Shown: in pieces, positions 23,106 to 32,913 of the stretch
How the letters are laid out: each line of letters begins with the position of its first letter
Position numbering within the stretch: position 1 is the stretch's first letter
Source: Neopestalotiopsis rosae
Lineage: Eukaryota > Ascomycota > Sordariomycetes > Amphisphaeriales > Sporocadaceae
Reading direction: 5' to 3'
Length of the DNA: 64,000 nt
NCBI GenBank assembly: GCA_023078685.1
Contig: JALGAS010000001.1
Location: 6,448,001-6,512,000, forward strand
Program-made: the position numbers and the translations under genes
The notes under the pieces: generated by a model
Database searches by the model: none
What the model was told of the DNA's origin: nothing
What the model saw: the letters and a program-made list of their open reading frames with translations, nothing else

Positions 23106-24043
23106 GTCTATTGTGGTAACTTGGTACTCTAGACGTATTGTAGAGCTGAAAGTAAGTCTTCGACGTTCATTGACACCGCATCGTCACATTGTAAGGTCGG
23201 TCAAATACGAGAAATGGGTGAATTAAGACTGTTTCGACATCATCCCGGGTATGCTGTCTATTCCATCCTGCCACTCAAGGTCGAAGTTGAGTGGACGCCG
23301 CCGGAAATGCCATTGCGGACCGCCCCGGACCGGGCGGGTCAGGTGGGCAATGTAAGATGGCGTGCAAATCTGAGAGCTAGCTTCTAGTTTTCGCCTCCAA
23401 TAGCGATATCGACTTTTCTCACTGTTCGTGTTCAACTTCAATTATGATTCTTCAGGAACGGTGAACGGAAACGATGTGGTTGACATACACTATACCTCTA
23501 CAGTTATGTATAGGTACATTCGTGGTGCTTCAGTGAGCGCGTAATAGCTCAGATGTTAGTGTGGGTACTGTCTACTGTAGTTCTATATGGCAGTGGCTCA
23601 GACCTGACCTCGGGGGAAGACTCCCTTACAAGCAGCGAGTCATAATTTTGTGTGAATTTGAACGTAAGTCGATTCTGAGCGAGCTTGCTCTACGTAATGC
23701 ATCAATTACATCAGTGATAAGCAGGTAGGAGACGGACTCCATACAGCTAGGAGGTTCCTTCCACTTTCAACAGTGCTCAGAAAAAGCTTGATTGACAATA
23801 TTGTTTTTGTCCACTTGGTCAATATTAGTGCTTCCTCAAATGAACAAGAAAGCAGAAATCTGACTTTGGACCAAATGTCACTAAGTTCAACGCTTCGTAT
23901 GTTCAAATGAGTGTATTGCATGTAAGCCAAAACCTGCTATCGCGCTACCATTAATCGTGTACCGTCATTCGTCTCATAAAGGAGATGTCGCATCTCATCG
24001 ACGTCACCATACTAAGTTCCTGGGGACAAGTTATGCCTGTTGT
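23106..24043. promoter_or_regulatory. promoter of acyltransferase with paired CGGACCG sites; 3' flank of precursor
   Basis: CGGACCG occurs at 23316-23322 and 23326-23332, about 215 bp upstream of the minus-strand ATG. The remaining 700 bp is AT-rich with no supported gene; it holds the precursor's 3' region. Confidence 0.58.
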
Positions 24044-24750
24044 TTAGGCAGTCTCGTCATCACCCTCGTACTTGACAAGGTAGCGCTTGTCCTTGGCAGC
24101 AGCCTCCTCATCTCCCTCATACTTGACGAGGTATCTCTTATCCTTAGCAGCTTCCTCATCTCCCTCATACTTGACAAGGTATCTCTTGTCCATGGCAGCC
24201 TCTTCGTCACCCTCGTACTTCACGAGGTAGCGCTTGTCCACAGCAGCTTCCTCATCGCCTTCGTACTTTACAAGATAGCGCTTGTCCTTGGCGGCTTCCT
24301 CGTCTCCCTCGTACTTGACGAGATAACGCTTGTTCACTGCAGCCTCCTCATCACCCTCGTACTTGACCAAGTAGCGCTTGTTCTTGACAGCTTCTTCATC
24401 GCCCTCGTACTTGACCAAGTAACGCTTGTCCTTGGCCGCTTCCTCATCTCCCTCATATTTCACCAGGTAGCGCTTGTCGTTGGCATTGTCGCCCTCGTAC
24501 TTGACGAGATAGCGCTTGTCAACAGTAGACTCGTCATCACCCTCGTACTTGACAAGGTATCGCTTATCGACGGCTGACTCATCGTCTCCCTCATACCTTA
24601 CGAGGTACCGCTTGTCGACAGCAGATTCTTCATCGCCCTCGTACTTGACGAGGTAGCGCTTATCCTTGGCGGCCTCCTCGTCACCTTCGTACTTGACCAA
24701 GTAGCGCTTGTCATTGGCGTTGTCGCCCTCGTACTTGACCAGGTATCTCT
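24044..24750 (-). repeat. 15-copy tandem repeat of about 48 nt within the precursor
   Basis: Units are 48 nt, with two of 42 nt and one of 51 nt. They are diverged at third positions, for example TACTTGGTC, TATCTTGTC and TACCTCGTG for YLV, yet nearly invariant in the first eight amino acids. Units 1-2 and 6-7 carry the same spacer order (NAND, then EEAAKD), which suggests a block duplication inside the array. Confidence 0.95.
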
Positions 24751-24904
24751 TGTCGCTGACCCTGTTTCAGAATAGTTAGCATGAAGTGATCAATATTGTG
24801 GGTACACCTCTAGTATATATTTGTAGTACTTACTCGGCGGGCAGAGCAGCTGCCATGCAGAGTCCGAGGAGGGACAGAACGGCGAAAGACTTGGTGGAAA
24901 CCAT
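24044..24904 (-). CDS. dikaritin-type RiPP precursor with 15 YLVKY repeats
   Basis: Two exons (24904-24834, 24761-24044; 72-nt intron with GTAAGT donor, GCTAAC branch and CAG acceptor, in phase) give 262 residues. The first exon is a signal peptide (MVSTKSFAVLSLLGLCMAAA), followed by LPAE and VSDKR. The rest is 15 tandem units of the form YLVKYEGDEEAAKDKR, mostly 16 residues. Units 1 and 6 have the short spacer NAND, unit 14 has one extra Ala, unit 4 reads YLVRY, and the last ends DDETA at the stop. Every unit is preceded by D/N-K-R, a Kex2 site. The core YLVKYEGD is nearly invariant, the acidic spacer varies, and the codons of the core differ between units. This is the architecture of UstA, PhomA and epichloecyclin precursors, processed in the secretory pathway and cyclised by UstY proteins. 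The start shown is required to include the signal peptide. A non-peptide repeat protein is unlikely given the KR sites and neighbours. Confidence 0.95.
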
Positions 24905-25438
24905 TTTGATAAAGTTGAAGGTTTAATATTCTTCAAAAAGAATGAATTTGCTTTTGATGAGTGAGCTGAGGCGACGAAGGACTGAGTATGATAGCGTTGA
25001 TGCTGCTGAACAAAATCGTGACTTGAGATGAAGACGTCGCGGACTATATACTTGGATACAATGTGATTCGACAGCAAATTCGAATACTGCTACACAATGA
25101 TGCCTTCTCCAATGAAGAAACAGACTCTTCCTCAAACATCGCCTGCTGCCGTCGTCCGCCCGGAATGCACCTGTGCCGGTTGGGCGTACGGAAATCCGGA
25201 ATTGCTGCGGACCGGTTGGTTGAGCCGGAGGGGTACATGGTCATCGTTGCAGATTGGCAGAGATCTTCCAGAGTGGGCTATTCAATTTCTTCACGTTTTG
25301 CAGAGACTGTGGCACTTTGATTGGACCACATAGCCCAGGACATCAAACTTTGAAGCTTCCAGGTCTCAAGTCGTAATCTACGTCCTTTCTTCACAATTTC
25401 TCATCTCTTCCTTCAATTACACATTGAAATACTGTAAT
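24905..25438. promoter_or_regulatory. bidirectional promoter, precursor / UstY gene B, with CGGACCG
   Basis: About 530 bp separate the divergent ATGs. CGGACCG lies at 25208-25214, about 305 bp from the precursor ATG and 225 bp from that of gene B. Related sequences (GTCCGCCCGGAA at about 25154, TCCGGAATTG at 25195, GAGCCGGAG at 25222) surround it. Confidence 0.6.
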
Positions 25439-26361
25439 ATGGCTTTCGGAGTGTACAACTCCAAACAGGCTGCCATGCGCAAGTCGTCCGAGCGACCGCT
25501 GCTCAGCATCCCTAGCTCGTCCTCGACATCTGCTAGAGATGATTTTGAATACGAAGTCGACCGAACCATCTTGAGGCACGAACATAGGCAGCGACGCAAA
25601 GCTCAACTTGTCACGATCTGTCGAAATGCCCTCATCGGTGTCCTTCTATTGGTTGTGATGCTGCAGACTGCGATATTGCACTCCACATGGCTGGAGTCAA
25701 AGGAACCGCGGCCGCTGGAAGAGATCAACTCGCTTGTTCCGTCTGGTAGGAAGATTTCTCAAGAAGATTTTGACAGACAGAGAAGCTAAACGTCATATAT
25801 AGTCCGATCCAGTGTAAAGATATTCAGAGCCGACCCCGATTTCGATCCACTCAATGCTACCGACACGAGGTGGATGGATGTCATGCCAGGTGAGAATCGT
25901 TGGACTAAAGCTCGATCCAGCGTGCAATCTATTGACAACATCTCGATGCAGCCGGGGGCGGTTTCATTTCTGTTGACGACTTGAGTGATAAGTCACTACC
26001 GCCCCCAATTCGATCGCGCGGGAAGAATCTGTACAACATCGCTGTCTATCATCAGTTACACTGCCTGCACATGCTGGCCGAGGAGTTCAGCAACCTCCTG
26101 GGCAACAATAAACATGACGCACACGAGGATATGTCGGACGAGCTAATGATGTGGCATATCCGACACTGCTTCGAATACTTGAAGAACTCCCTGACATGTT
26201 GTGCTGATACGGCCTTGGAGGGCCAAAAGAGTGATACAGACGAGCCTGCCACTGACGGTTTTGGGGCTTATCACGTCTGTAGAGACTTTGACTCTGTCTA
26301 TGACTGGGCAAGGGAGCACCGCATATCGGACCAGGGTGGCTATCCTCATGGGACAGCATAA
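25439..26361 (+). CDS. UstYa/DUF3328-type oxidase B
   Basis: Three exons (25439-25745, 25803-25889, 25952-26361) give 267 residues. One membrane span lies at about 57-80 after a cytosolic tail rich in Ser, Arg and Lys. The lumenal domain has HQLHC (165-169) and HIRHC (200-204), then CCADTALEG and CRDFDSV. Both motifs are intact. The 307-nt first exon, phase-1 introns and 410-nt last exon match oxidase A exactly, and AGGGF at the last exon start matches its LGGGF, so A and B are recent or conserved duplicates. It is divergent from the precursor over a shared promoter with a CGGACCG element, so it is a prime candidate for the first cyclisation step. Confidence 0.93.
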
Positions 26362-26941
26362 GAAACATGTAGTGAATGCATACATGAGCTATTTTGTTAC
26401 ATACTTCAAGTCTTGATTGACTCAAGCGCTACTCATAAAATTGATTCTGCATGTCTCGCGGCTCTCTATATATATAATTGACACGCACTGTGCATTGACA
26501 ATGAACGATTTCCGAAAGCAAAACGTCAAGGCACTAGGACTTATATCAAGCGCGATCTGGATGGACACTGATTTTAGACTTGTCAGTTCAGCAGGTGTTC
26601 TCTTTCGATTTCCATTTTAATTCCTCGATGTTTCCATGTGGGAAGCCAGAAGAAAAGAGAAAGCAAGGCAAAGAATAAAGATATACATATTGAAAATATC
26701 AAAATTTGTATTACTCCAGATCAAGCGTATTTGAGTGGATGGTCACGTCCCAATGTATTTTCTAGACCAAATGTGTGTTGCTCCATTCCTAGAAAGTCAA
26801 GCCTAATCACTCTATGAGCGGGCTACTAAGATCTCGTTACTCGTGTCGCCTCGACAATTTTCCCTTGACCACCTCAAAGATTGACATGTAGCATTTCCCT
26901 CACTCATGCCGCTCGACTGATTACACGGAACCAAGATTTTT
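26362..26941. other. intergenic, convergent 3' ends of oxidases B and C
   Basis: AT-rich, presumably two 3' UTRs. No gene is supported; a 67-codon frame at 26417-26620 has no motif. Confidence 0.5.
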
Positions 26942-27659
26942 TCAAGGGGCAATCGGATGCTCACGGATGAGATAGTCCTAAGTGGTCGTGTTAGCAAGCC
27001 AAACTCATTGATTTAGCGGATGTTCAGTAGACCTACCCTGTGGGGCATTCCAGACGTCTGTGCCCACTGGTATAGGATTGAATCATCCTTGCACATGTGC
27101 CACAGCGCATTTCCGTCAATGATTTTTTGCTCTGGCGTGAGTTGCGCGACGGGATGCAGGGTCGTATCAGCATGACAAAGAATGCTCTGTACAATGAGAC
27201 TTAGTGAATTGGTCATTTCTTCTAGGTGTCTTTCAGTCTTACCTGCCGGACATAGTCGAAGCAGTACGACACGTTTGCGTAAGAAGACCTAGGACCTCGA
27301 TCGGACATAAATCTGCGCGCCTCTGCCCCGGACCTACTGAGCGCTATAAACTCGTGGCGGATTTCGCGCAGGCAACGGAGCTGGTGGAACATGGCGGGTA
27401 TGGCCCAGAAATGAAAGCCAGTGGTTATGTTAGTCGCGAGGACAGCACCATTATTCGATGGCACCAAATCGCGCCAGAGAAGCTCGGCTTCGTCGTCAAA
27501 GTGTCGATATGACACATTTCCAAGTAAGAATCGTGGTTTTGCTTCGACTTCGGGCAGATAGGTGTGGTGAGCAAGTGGTGGCGGCGGGCCGGTCAGTGAC
27601 AGCCAGAGGAAGATGATGGAGGCGCCTAGCGCGCAGGTCATGTACACGTATTTCAACAT
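26942..27659 (-). CDS. UstY/DUF3328-type protein C with degenerate HxxHC motifs
   Basis: Three exons (27659-27243, 27186-27037, 26977-26942) give 200 residues. The protein starts almost at once with a membrane span (about 5-22), and has a family-like lumenal domain ending CKDDSILYQWAQ and a short tail made by the last 36-nt exon. The first motif reads HQLRC (92-96), with Arg in place of the second His; the second reads NVSYC (129-133), with both His replaced. The following SILCHADTTL matches the CCADTTLEG region of the other members. Cysteines are kept. It may be a non-catalytic partner, as UstY proteins often work in pairs, or may have a different metal site. It is divergent from gene D over a promoter with two CGGACCG sites. 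Confidence 0.85.
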
Positions 27660-28001
27660 TTTGCAGATAATTTGGTGTATACGAGTAGTTCACAATGGTG
27701 TTTACTGATGTCGACTCATCGGTATTATGAGATCTCTTCAACAGCAGAAATGGCAATCGACCAAGTTGGCATGGAAAGAAAAATGGCCGTGTTACCTTAC
27801 TGGACTCTGAAGGCCGGACCGGCTGAGTGGAGTGCTGTAGCCCCGGACCGGCTGTGGAATAGTGCACTGTAAAGGGAGATGCGCAACTTGGAATCGACTA
27901 CAAATGGCACACTGGAAACTGGTTATCGCGTTGCCCGAATGAATTTCATGAATGCACTTTCTACCCGTTCACTCAAGAAAGCAAAAATATCTGCAATCAC
28001 A
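27660..28001. promoter_or_regulatory. bidirectional promoter, UstY genes C and D, with two CGGACCG sites
   Basis: CGGACCG lies at 27815-27821 and 27844-27850, both extended to CCGGACCGGCTG, 29 bp apart. About 340 bp separate the ATGs; this is the most conserved pair of elements in the cluster. Confidence 0.62.
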
Positions 28002-28667
28002 ATGGCACCTCCATCTCAAAATTCCAAACTCCCTTGGGGAATGGGTCTTTTGACCGCCTTCTGTATAATCCTGGCCTTTGTATTTCACAGTCGCTGGGAT
28101 CGTCCCGTCTCGCAGTGGCCCATCAACCTGCCGCTGCGTCCCTATACCTTTGTCGACCACCCACATCTCCGTGATTTTGACAATGCCGCCGCCAGCGAAT
28201 ACTGGGGCGCCATGGTCTGGCACGAATGGTGGAACGCCGAATGGCGCGACGACGCCGGTCGACGATTCCCGCGAGGTATTGACGTGTTTCACAAGATTCA
28301 CTGCATAGTCGCTATAAGAGAGGAGTTTGCCAATCTTGCCATGGACGATGTCAGGCCGTCGAAGAGAGAACTTGCATCTGAAACACAACCAGCAAGTCAC
28401 GATAAGAGGGTGGTTGATCTCACGCTCAACCAAAACCACTTGGAGCACTGTTTTGACTTTCTGCGACAGGTAAGAACTTCACTAAGTCGATAGAAGTTCC
28501 CGCGTACGTACTAAGCCTTCTAGGATATACTCTGTGCAGCAGACATGACTTTGGAACCACTGGCAGAAGGATACGTGGAGACGGATGGCCAGGGCGTAGA
28601 GCACCAGTGCAAAGACTGGCGAGTACTCTTGGACTTGATGAAACTACCCGATATGGACGAAATTTGA
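28002..28667 (+). CDS. UstYb/DUF3328-type oxidase D
   Basis: Two exons (28002-28469, 28524-28667) give 203 residues. The start at 28002 (ACAATGG context) puts a membrane span at about 15-30; in-frame ATGs upstream (28.0 kb minus about 60-120 nt) would only lengthen the tail and would run into the CGGACCG promoter region. The motifs HKIHC (97-101) and HLEHC (146-150) are complete. Behind the intron follow ILCAADMTLEP and VEHQCKDW, the typical end of the short UstYb-like members. By analogy with ustiloxin it would cooperate with a UstYa-type enzyme (A, B or E) in ring closure. Confidence 0.92.
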
Positions 28668-29247
28668 TGTATCTAGAAGTATCAACCAAACAAAATGTCA
28701 CTTTAATATATGCGAGTCTCTTACACAGCTGTTCTTGTTGCTTTCTTTCTTTCTTTCCATACGCCTCGTGGTCTCATTCGTATTTGATATGTACTACTCA
28801 CATTTCTGGAGTACCAAATCGTCCAGAGACCATTAATAGTAAATCATTGAAGAAATGGGTACTTGATTCTGTTCCTGCTACAATCTTCTACCACCATGCT
28901 GTGACTCATTCATCTTCCTCCTTGCATGTTACTTTTTCAGTTGTCAGAGTGAACTCCCATCGTTCGGAAATACTGCAGAGATAGTGCAAGGGTCTGCTCT
29001 GCAGCACGTTCATCCGAGTAAGATGATTGGGTGGATCTGCACACATCGAGGAGGTTATAGAGGGTTGTCCGGTCCGGGCGGTCTTTGGTTGGGGCTGCAG
29101 CTCCCGGACCGGGCTCACAGTTACACATGTACTGCGCTGTGAACACCCAAATCAGTAAAACAATACTCTCAATTGATTTCAATGCAATTCGATTTCATCT
29201 ACTACTTTTCTTTTAGGCAGCGAGATCATTCTACCCAACAGATTACC
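28668..29247. promoter_or_regulatory. promoter of UstY gene E with two CGGWCCG sites
   Basis: CGGTCCG lies at 29070-29076 and CGGACCG at 29105-29111, 35 bp apart and about 140-180 bp upstream of the ATG. A TTTC-rich microsatellite is present at about 28738-28757. Confidence 0.6.
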
Positions 29248-30361
29248 ATGGCTGACTTTGAACGCGATTCGGACACCTTGTCTAGCGAAGAGGCCACGCT
29301 CCTAGCTGGTGAAAAGGATGAGTTTGAATTGAAAAGGCCTACTAAGAGCAGATTTAGTCGTTCGAAACTCACAAGGGCATTTATCTACGCTTTTCACACA
29401 TTTTTCTTGATCATAAATATTATCTGGGCTTTTACAAACTTGCACTTTCGTGCCGCGAGCTCGACGGGACATGGAACTCCTTACGGTAAGTTGGGGCGCC
29501 GATTGATCTAGAGGAATTAGAAGCTAACAGCGCCAGAACCGTGGGACGCCCCGCTGCAAGAGCAGTACTCCCAGTACCAGCTTCCACTGGGTGAGAAATC
29601 AATCTACACGACTTTTGATCGTTCGGTGGCCGACCCGGCATGGTCAAAAATTAGCATGAAGGACGGATGTAAGTTCACTAATTGATTCCTCACATACAAA
29701 ATCCGCATCCTCGGGACTGTTCCATCCATCAGTTGCTAACGTAGACTAGTGGGTTGGATCAAAGTCCCCCAAGAAAAGGTCGAGGCCATGGATCAATCAT
29801 CTGTTCAGTTCCATGACCGATCTGGATACTTCTTTGGCATGGATGTTTTTCATCAACTCCACTGCTTGAATTACCTGCGCAAAAAGACTGTTTTGTACAA
29901 TCATCTCTATCCTTCCGAGACAGAAGTGGAAGACCAACAGGTTCCACCAGAATTCCACATTCGTAAGTTTTAGTGTCCTTTCTTTCGCATGGAACATACA
30001 GTACACTAGTATCGAGGATAGCAGCTGACTGTCGTTTCCCTCGGTAGCTCATTGCATAGACTCGATTCGGCTGTCTCTTCAATGCCATGCCGACCTCAGT
30101 CTTATTCCTCAACGATGGGCAGATGGTTGGCTCGAGCCGTGGGCAGTGTGGACAAACAAGCATGTCTGTCGAGATTTTGATGCGATTAGAGACTGGGCCG
30201 CCGACAGTGTTCCGGACCTTTCCAACACGCTTCATCACCCCGACTTAGGTACTGTCGTATCTGGAAGACTGAACCTATCGGCCTTGCCTATCTGGCAGGA
30301 AGTGCATGATGAGAATGTCGTAGTCGGTCAAATGCCCGTTTGCCATGTTCACAGTGGGTAG
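29248..30361 (+). CDS. UstYa/DUF3328-type oxidase E
   Basis: Four exons (29248-29485, 29537-29668, 29750-29962, 30048-30361) give 298 residues. One membrane span lies at about 43-64. HQLHC (158-162) and HIPHC (193-197, formed across the third intron) are complete; QCHADLSL and CRDFDAIRDW follow. The domain between span and motif has the YTTFDRSVADPAWSKI pattern usual in UstYa proteins. The C-terminal 40 residues after HHPDL go beyond the typical family end and could mean that a further intron was missed. It lies at the far edge of the cluster, with two CGGWCCG sites upstream. Confidence 0.9.
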
Positions 30362-32913
30362 CGAGCTCGGTGATGCTTTCTAGCTCATGAACGAGATGCA
30401 CACAGTCTGGGCCAATAAATAGAACACAGTCATGCATTTCGGAGCATAATAAATCAAAAACATTCTTTCAAGCGTGAAAAATGAGTCGAGGCGATTATGC
30501 ATTCTGCCCCGTGATGAAAAGTGCAGGGTGCAAAACTGAAAATTCCCTGGGTCTAAGGTCGCATCGTGATGCGTAGCTTCGTCGAGAGCTGTGCACACTG
30601 GAGCTTCAGAATCACGAATTCATCATGTTTTCACTACTCCAGGAACTTTTGTTCTTGTCTCGGACATTTTAATTGCAATAAGTTTCGAAGTGATCATTGC
30701 TGTTACCACAATAGTCGCAGTCCAGCCACATAAACAGGCGCCGCTCTCCGGTTTGGGAGGGGCCGGCTGGCATTAGTTTTGCATTCATTGCACATACAGA
30801 TTCACAGGCGATCAACGCGAAAAGAAAGGCGAACAATTGTTTTCAATTAGATCAAAGATTGTCATCGGCCAGGTCTTAGTTTCAGAAAGTTCATTTGAAC
30901 AGACTTACTTATCCAGAACACCGCGAAAAGGTGCCCGACCATTCGTTCTGGGCCACTACGAAGGAAATTTCGAAAAGTGGCGCCTCTACTGGTCTCAAAT
31001 GTGACAGCTTCATAGGCCTATCTAATGGTGGAGAAAGGGGTGAAAGGGGCGCATACAAGGTATAGCCGAGCAAATACAGGCACAACAAAAAGAAACGGAA
31101 AAGGAAAAGGAAAAAGGGAAAAGGGGAGAGAGAGAGAGAGAGAGAGAAAAAGAGAGAGAACAAGAAGGGGGGAAAGCAAGAAAGAACGACAAACTACGCA
31201 AGTGCCCTCCCAATACTATCGCTTACCTTTCTCCATGAGGTTGGCGGGCCATCAAGGCCGTAAGCAGGAGGCAACATTGTGCGGTAGTGCTGAGGAGTCA
31301 CATGTTGAAGATGTTGGAAGTAGAATCTGCCGACTTGAGAAGAAGGTGAAGGCGATGAGATGGAGTGATGATGATGCAGAAGAAGAAAAGATGCGACACG
31401 ATTGGGGGACGACGCGCCCATTTATATATGTGGAATATTCCTCGGGGGTCCTTGATCGAGGAACACGCAATGATGCGGCAATGACAAAGGCATCCTACAC
31501 ACGGCAAGAACGATGGTTGAGTGGATTTCAGTAACTCCTCGCAGGCCACATGTTCAGGCTACCATTGTTGACCGTGGGCAAGTGCGACTGTACCAGCCGG
31601 CAAGAGGGAGGGCGCCGTCGACTACGTTGTCTTCAAAATTGGCGATAAACATGGCGCTTTGCATACCTCCAAAGATGCCAAGTGGAGTAGTGGCGGTCAC
31701 CTCACTGGCGACACCAAGCCGATGTATATGCATCACGACCGCAACGAAATCATAGCATTCATATCTTGCTTCTTTGGGTTCCAGAGTGCTTTGATAGGCT
31801 GCTTCAAATTATTCCAGCTGTCAAAGAGTGACTCCAGGAAGTCGTTACAGTCACTGTCGGTATAAGATTTGTACCCCTTACGAGCTGAGGTAGGTGCCAA
31901 CGCCTTCACGACTTCCCAAATGTCGCGGATATTCGCCATTTGACTGGCGACGAGCTCCCCAACGCGACTGATACATATCCTCGTACTAACAAGGATGTGA
32001 TAGGCGGTGTCAGGGGAGAAGAGCCTACTGGAAAAAGGTTAGTATATGATAGCTGTTTGCTGTACAGCGTTGCAATCTCTTGGATGTTGGGAAAATGTTG
32101 GAAGGCGCGTTTGGACTACTTACCTTCGCAGCTTCCAACACAGTCACCCCAATACCACTTTCCTTGACTGTCACCAGGCAGCTCGTGGATCGATGGTATC
32201 TTCTTCCCATGAAGGGTAGGCACGTGGATGATTGCATTCAATCCACCGCGACTGACCCAAGACCCCCCGTTCCTTCCTACTCACAGACAGTCGCCTAATA
32301 CATCCGATCTGGTAGTGTTAGGCTGCTTCGTCATTTCATGCACATATTCAGGCTGATTTTCTACATCGTGAGTCATTTGTGTCTGGCTATGAATGCGGAG
32401 CGGACTTTGAAGGTTGACTGGATCTTGTTATCGAAACGCAACCATATCCGGTTGGTTGGTATCTTGAAAAGCAATGTCAAGGAGTTGGAATGCCTAGTGC
32501 AATGCCGTAGAAATACATGGAAGAATGCCTGTTTCCTTCACCTCTATTTCAAAGTCTCTTGACCTCTTGCTAAACCTGCCTATGCATGCAGTTACCTCGA
32601 TAGTGCCTTTGGTCAACTAGAATGGCCTAAAAATCAACATGCGCTCAGGTATATTGAAATGCTCAAAGAAATTGCACTCAGTAGCCGCCGCAACGCACGT
32701 TGCCTTGAATTTGTAGTAATCTTGGTGGAAATTCATGCTCGGAGGTGCACGACTATGAGGTCGCCAAATGGGCCTTCGTGCTTGGGTGAGGGTGAAAAAT
32801 GTAAATGGCAGCAGCAGTGTTCCATGATAAGGACATAAAACGAATGCGAACGAGTACGCAGCGCAAATGAGCCGGCCAAATAACTCAAGATACTCGAACA
32901 GATCTTACACCTT
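30362..32913. other. 2.5 kb without a supported gene; GA-rich tract
   Basis: The region follows the last cluster gene. It contains a purine tract of GA/AAG repeats at about 31085-31180. Frames up to 169 codons overlap the tract and are low-complexity. A 68-codon minus-strand frame (31939-31733) looks protein-like but has no partner exons or motifs. No CGGWCCG was seen. Confidence 0.5.
31085..31180 (+). repeat. GA-rich simple-sequence tract
   Basis: Alternating GGAAAAGG and (GA)n runs, nearly pure purine on the plus strand. It marks a low-complexity spacer past the cluster edge. Confidence 0.8.

Noticed and set aside
23957..24577. 206-codon plus-strand frame over the repeats, rich in Leu, Val and Ile
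   Set aside because: It is the antisense shadow of the precursor repeats; the minus frame has signal peptide, intron and KR sites.
31025..31534. 169-codon frame in the GA-rich region
   Set aside because: Composition is driven by the purine repeat; no domain, and the frame is open on both strands.
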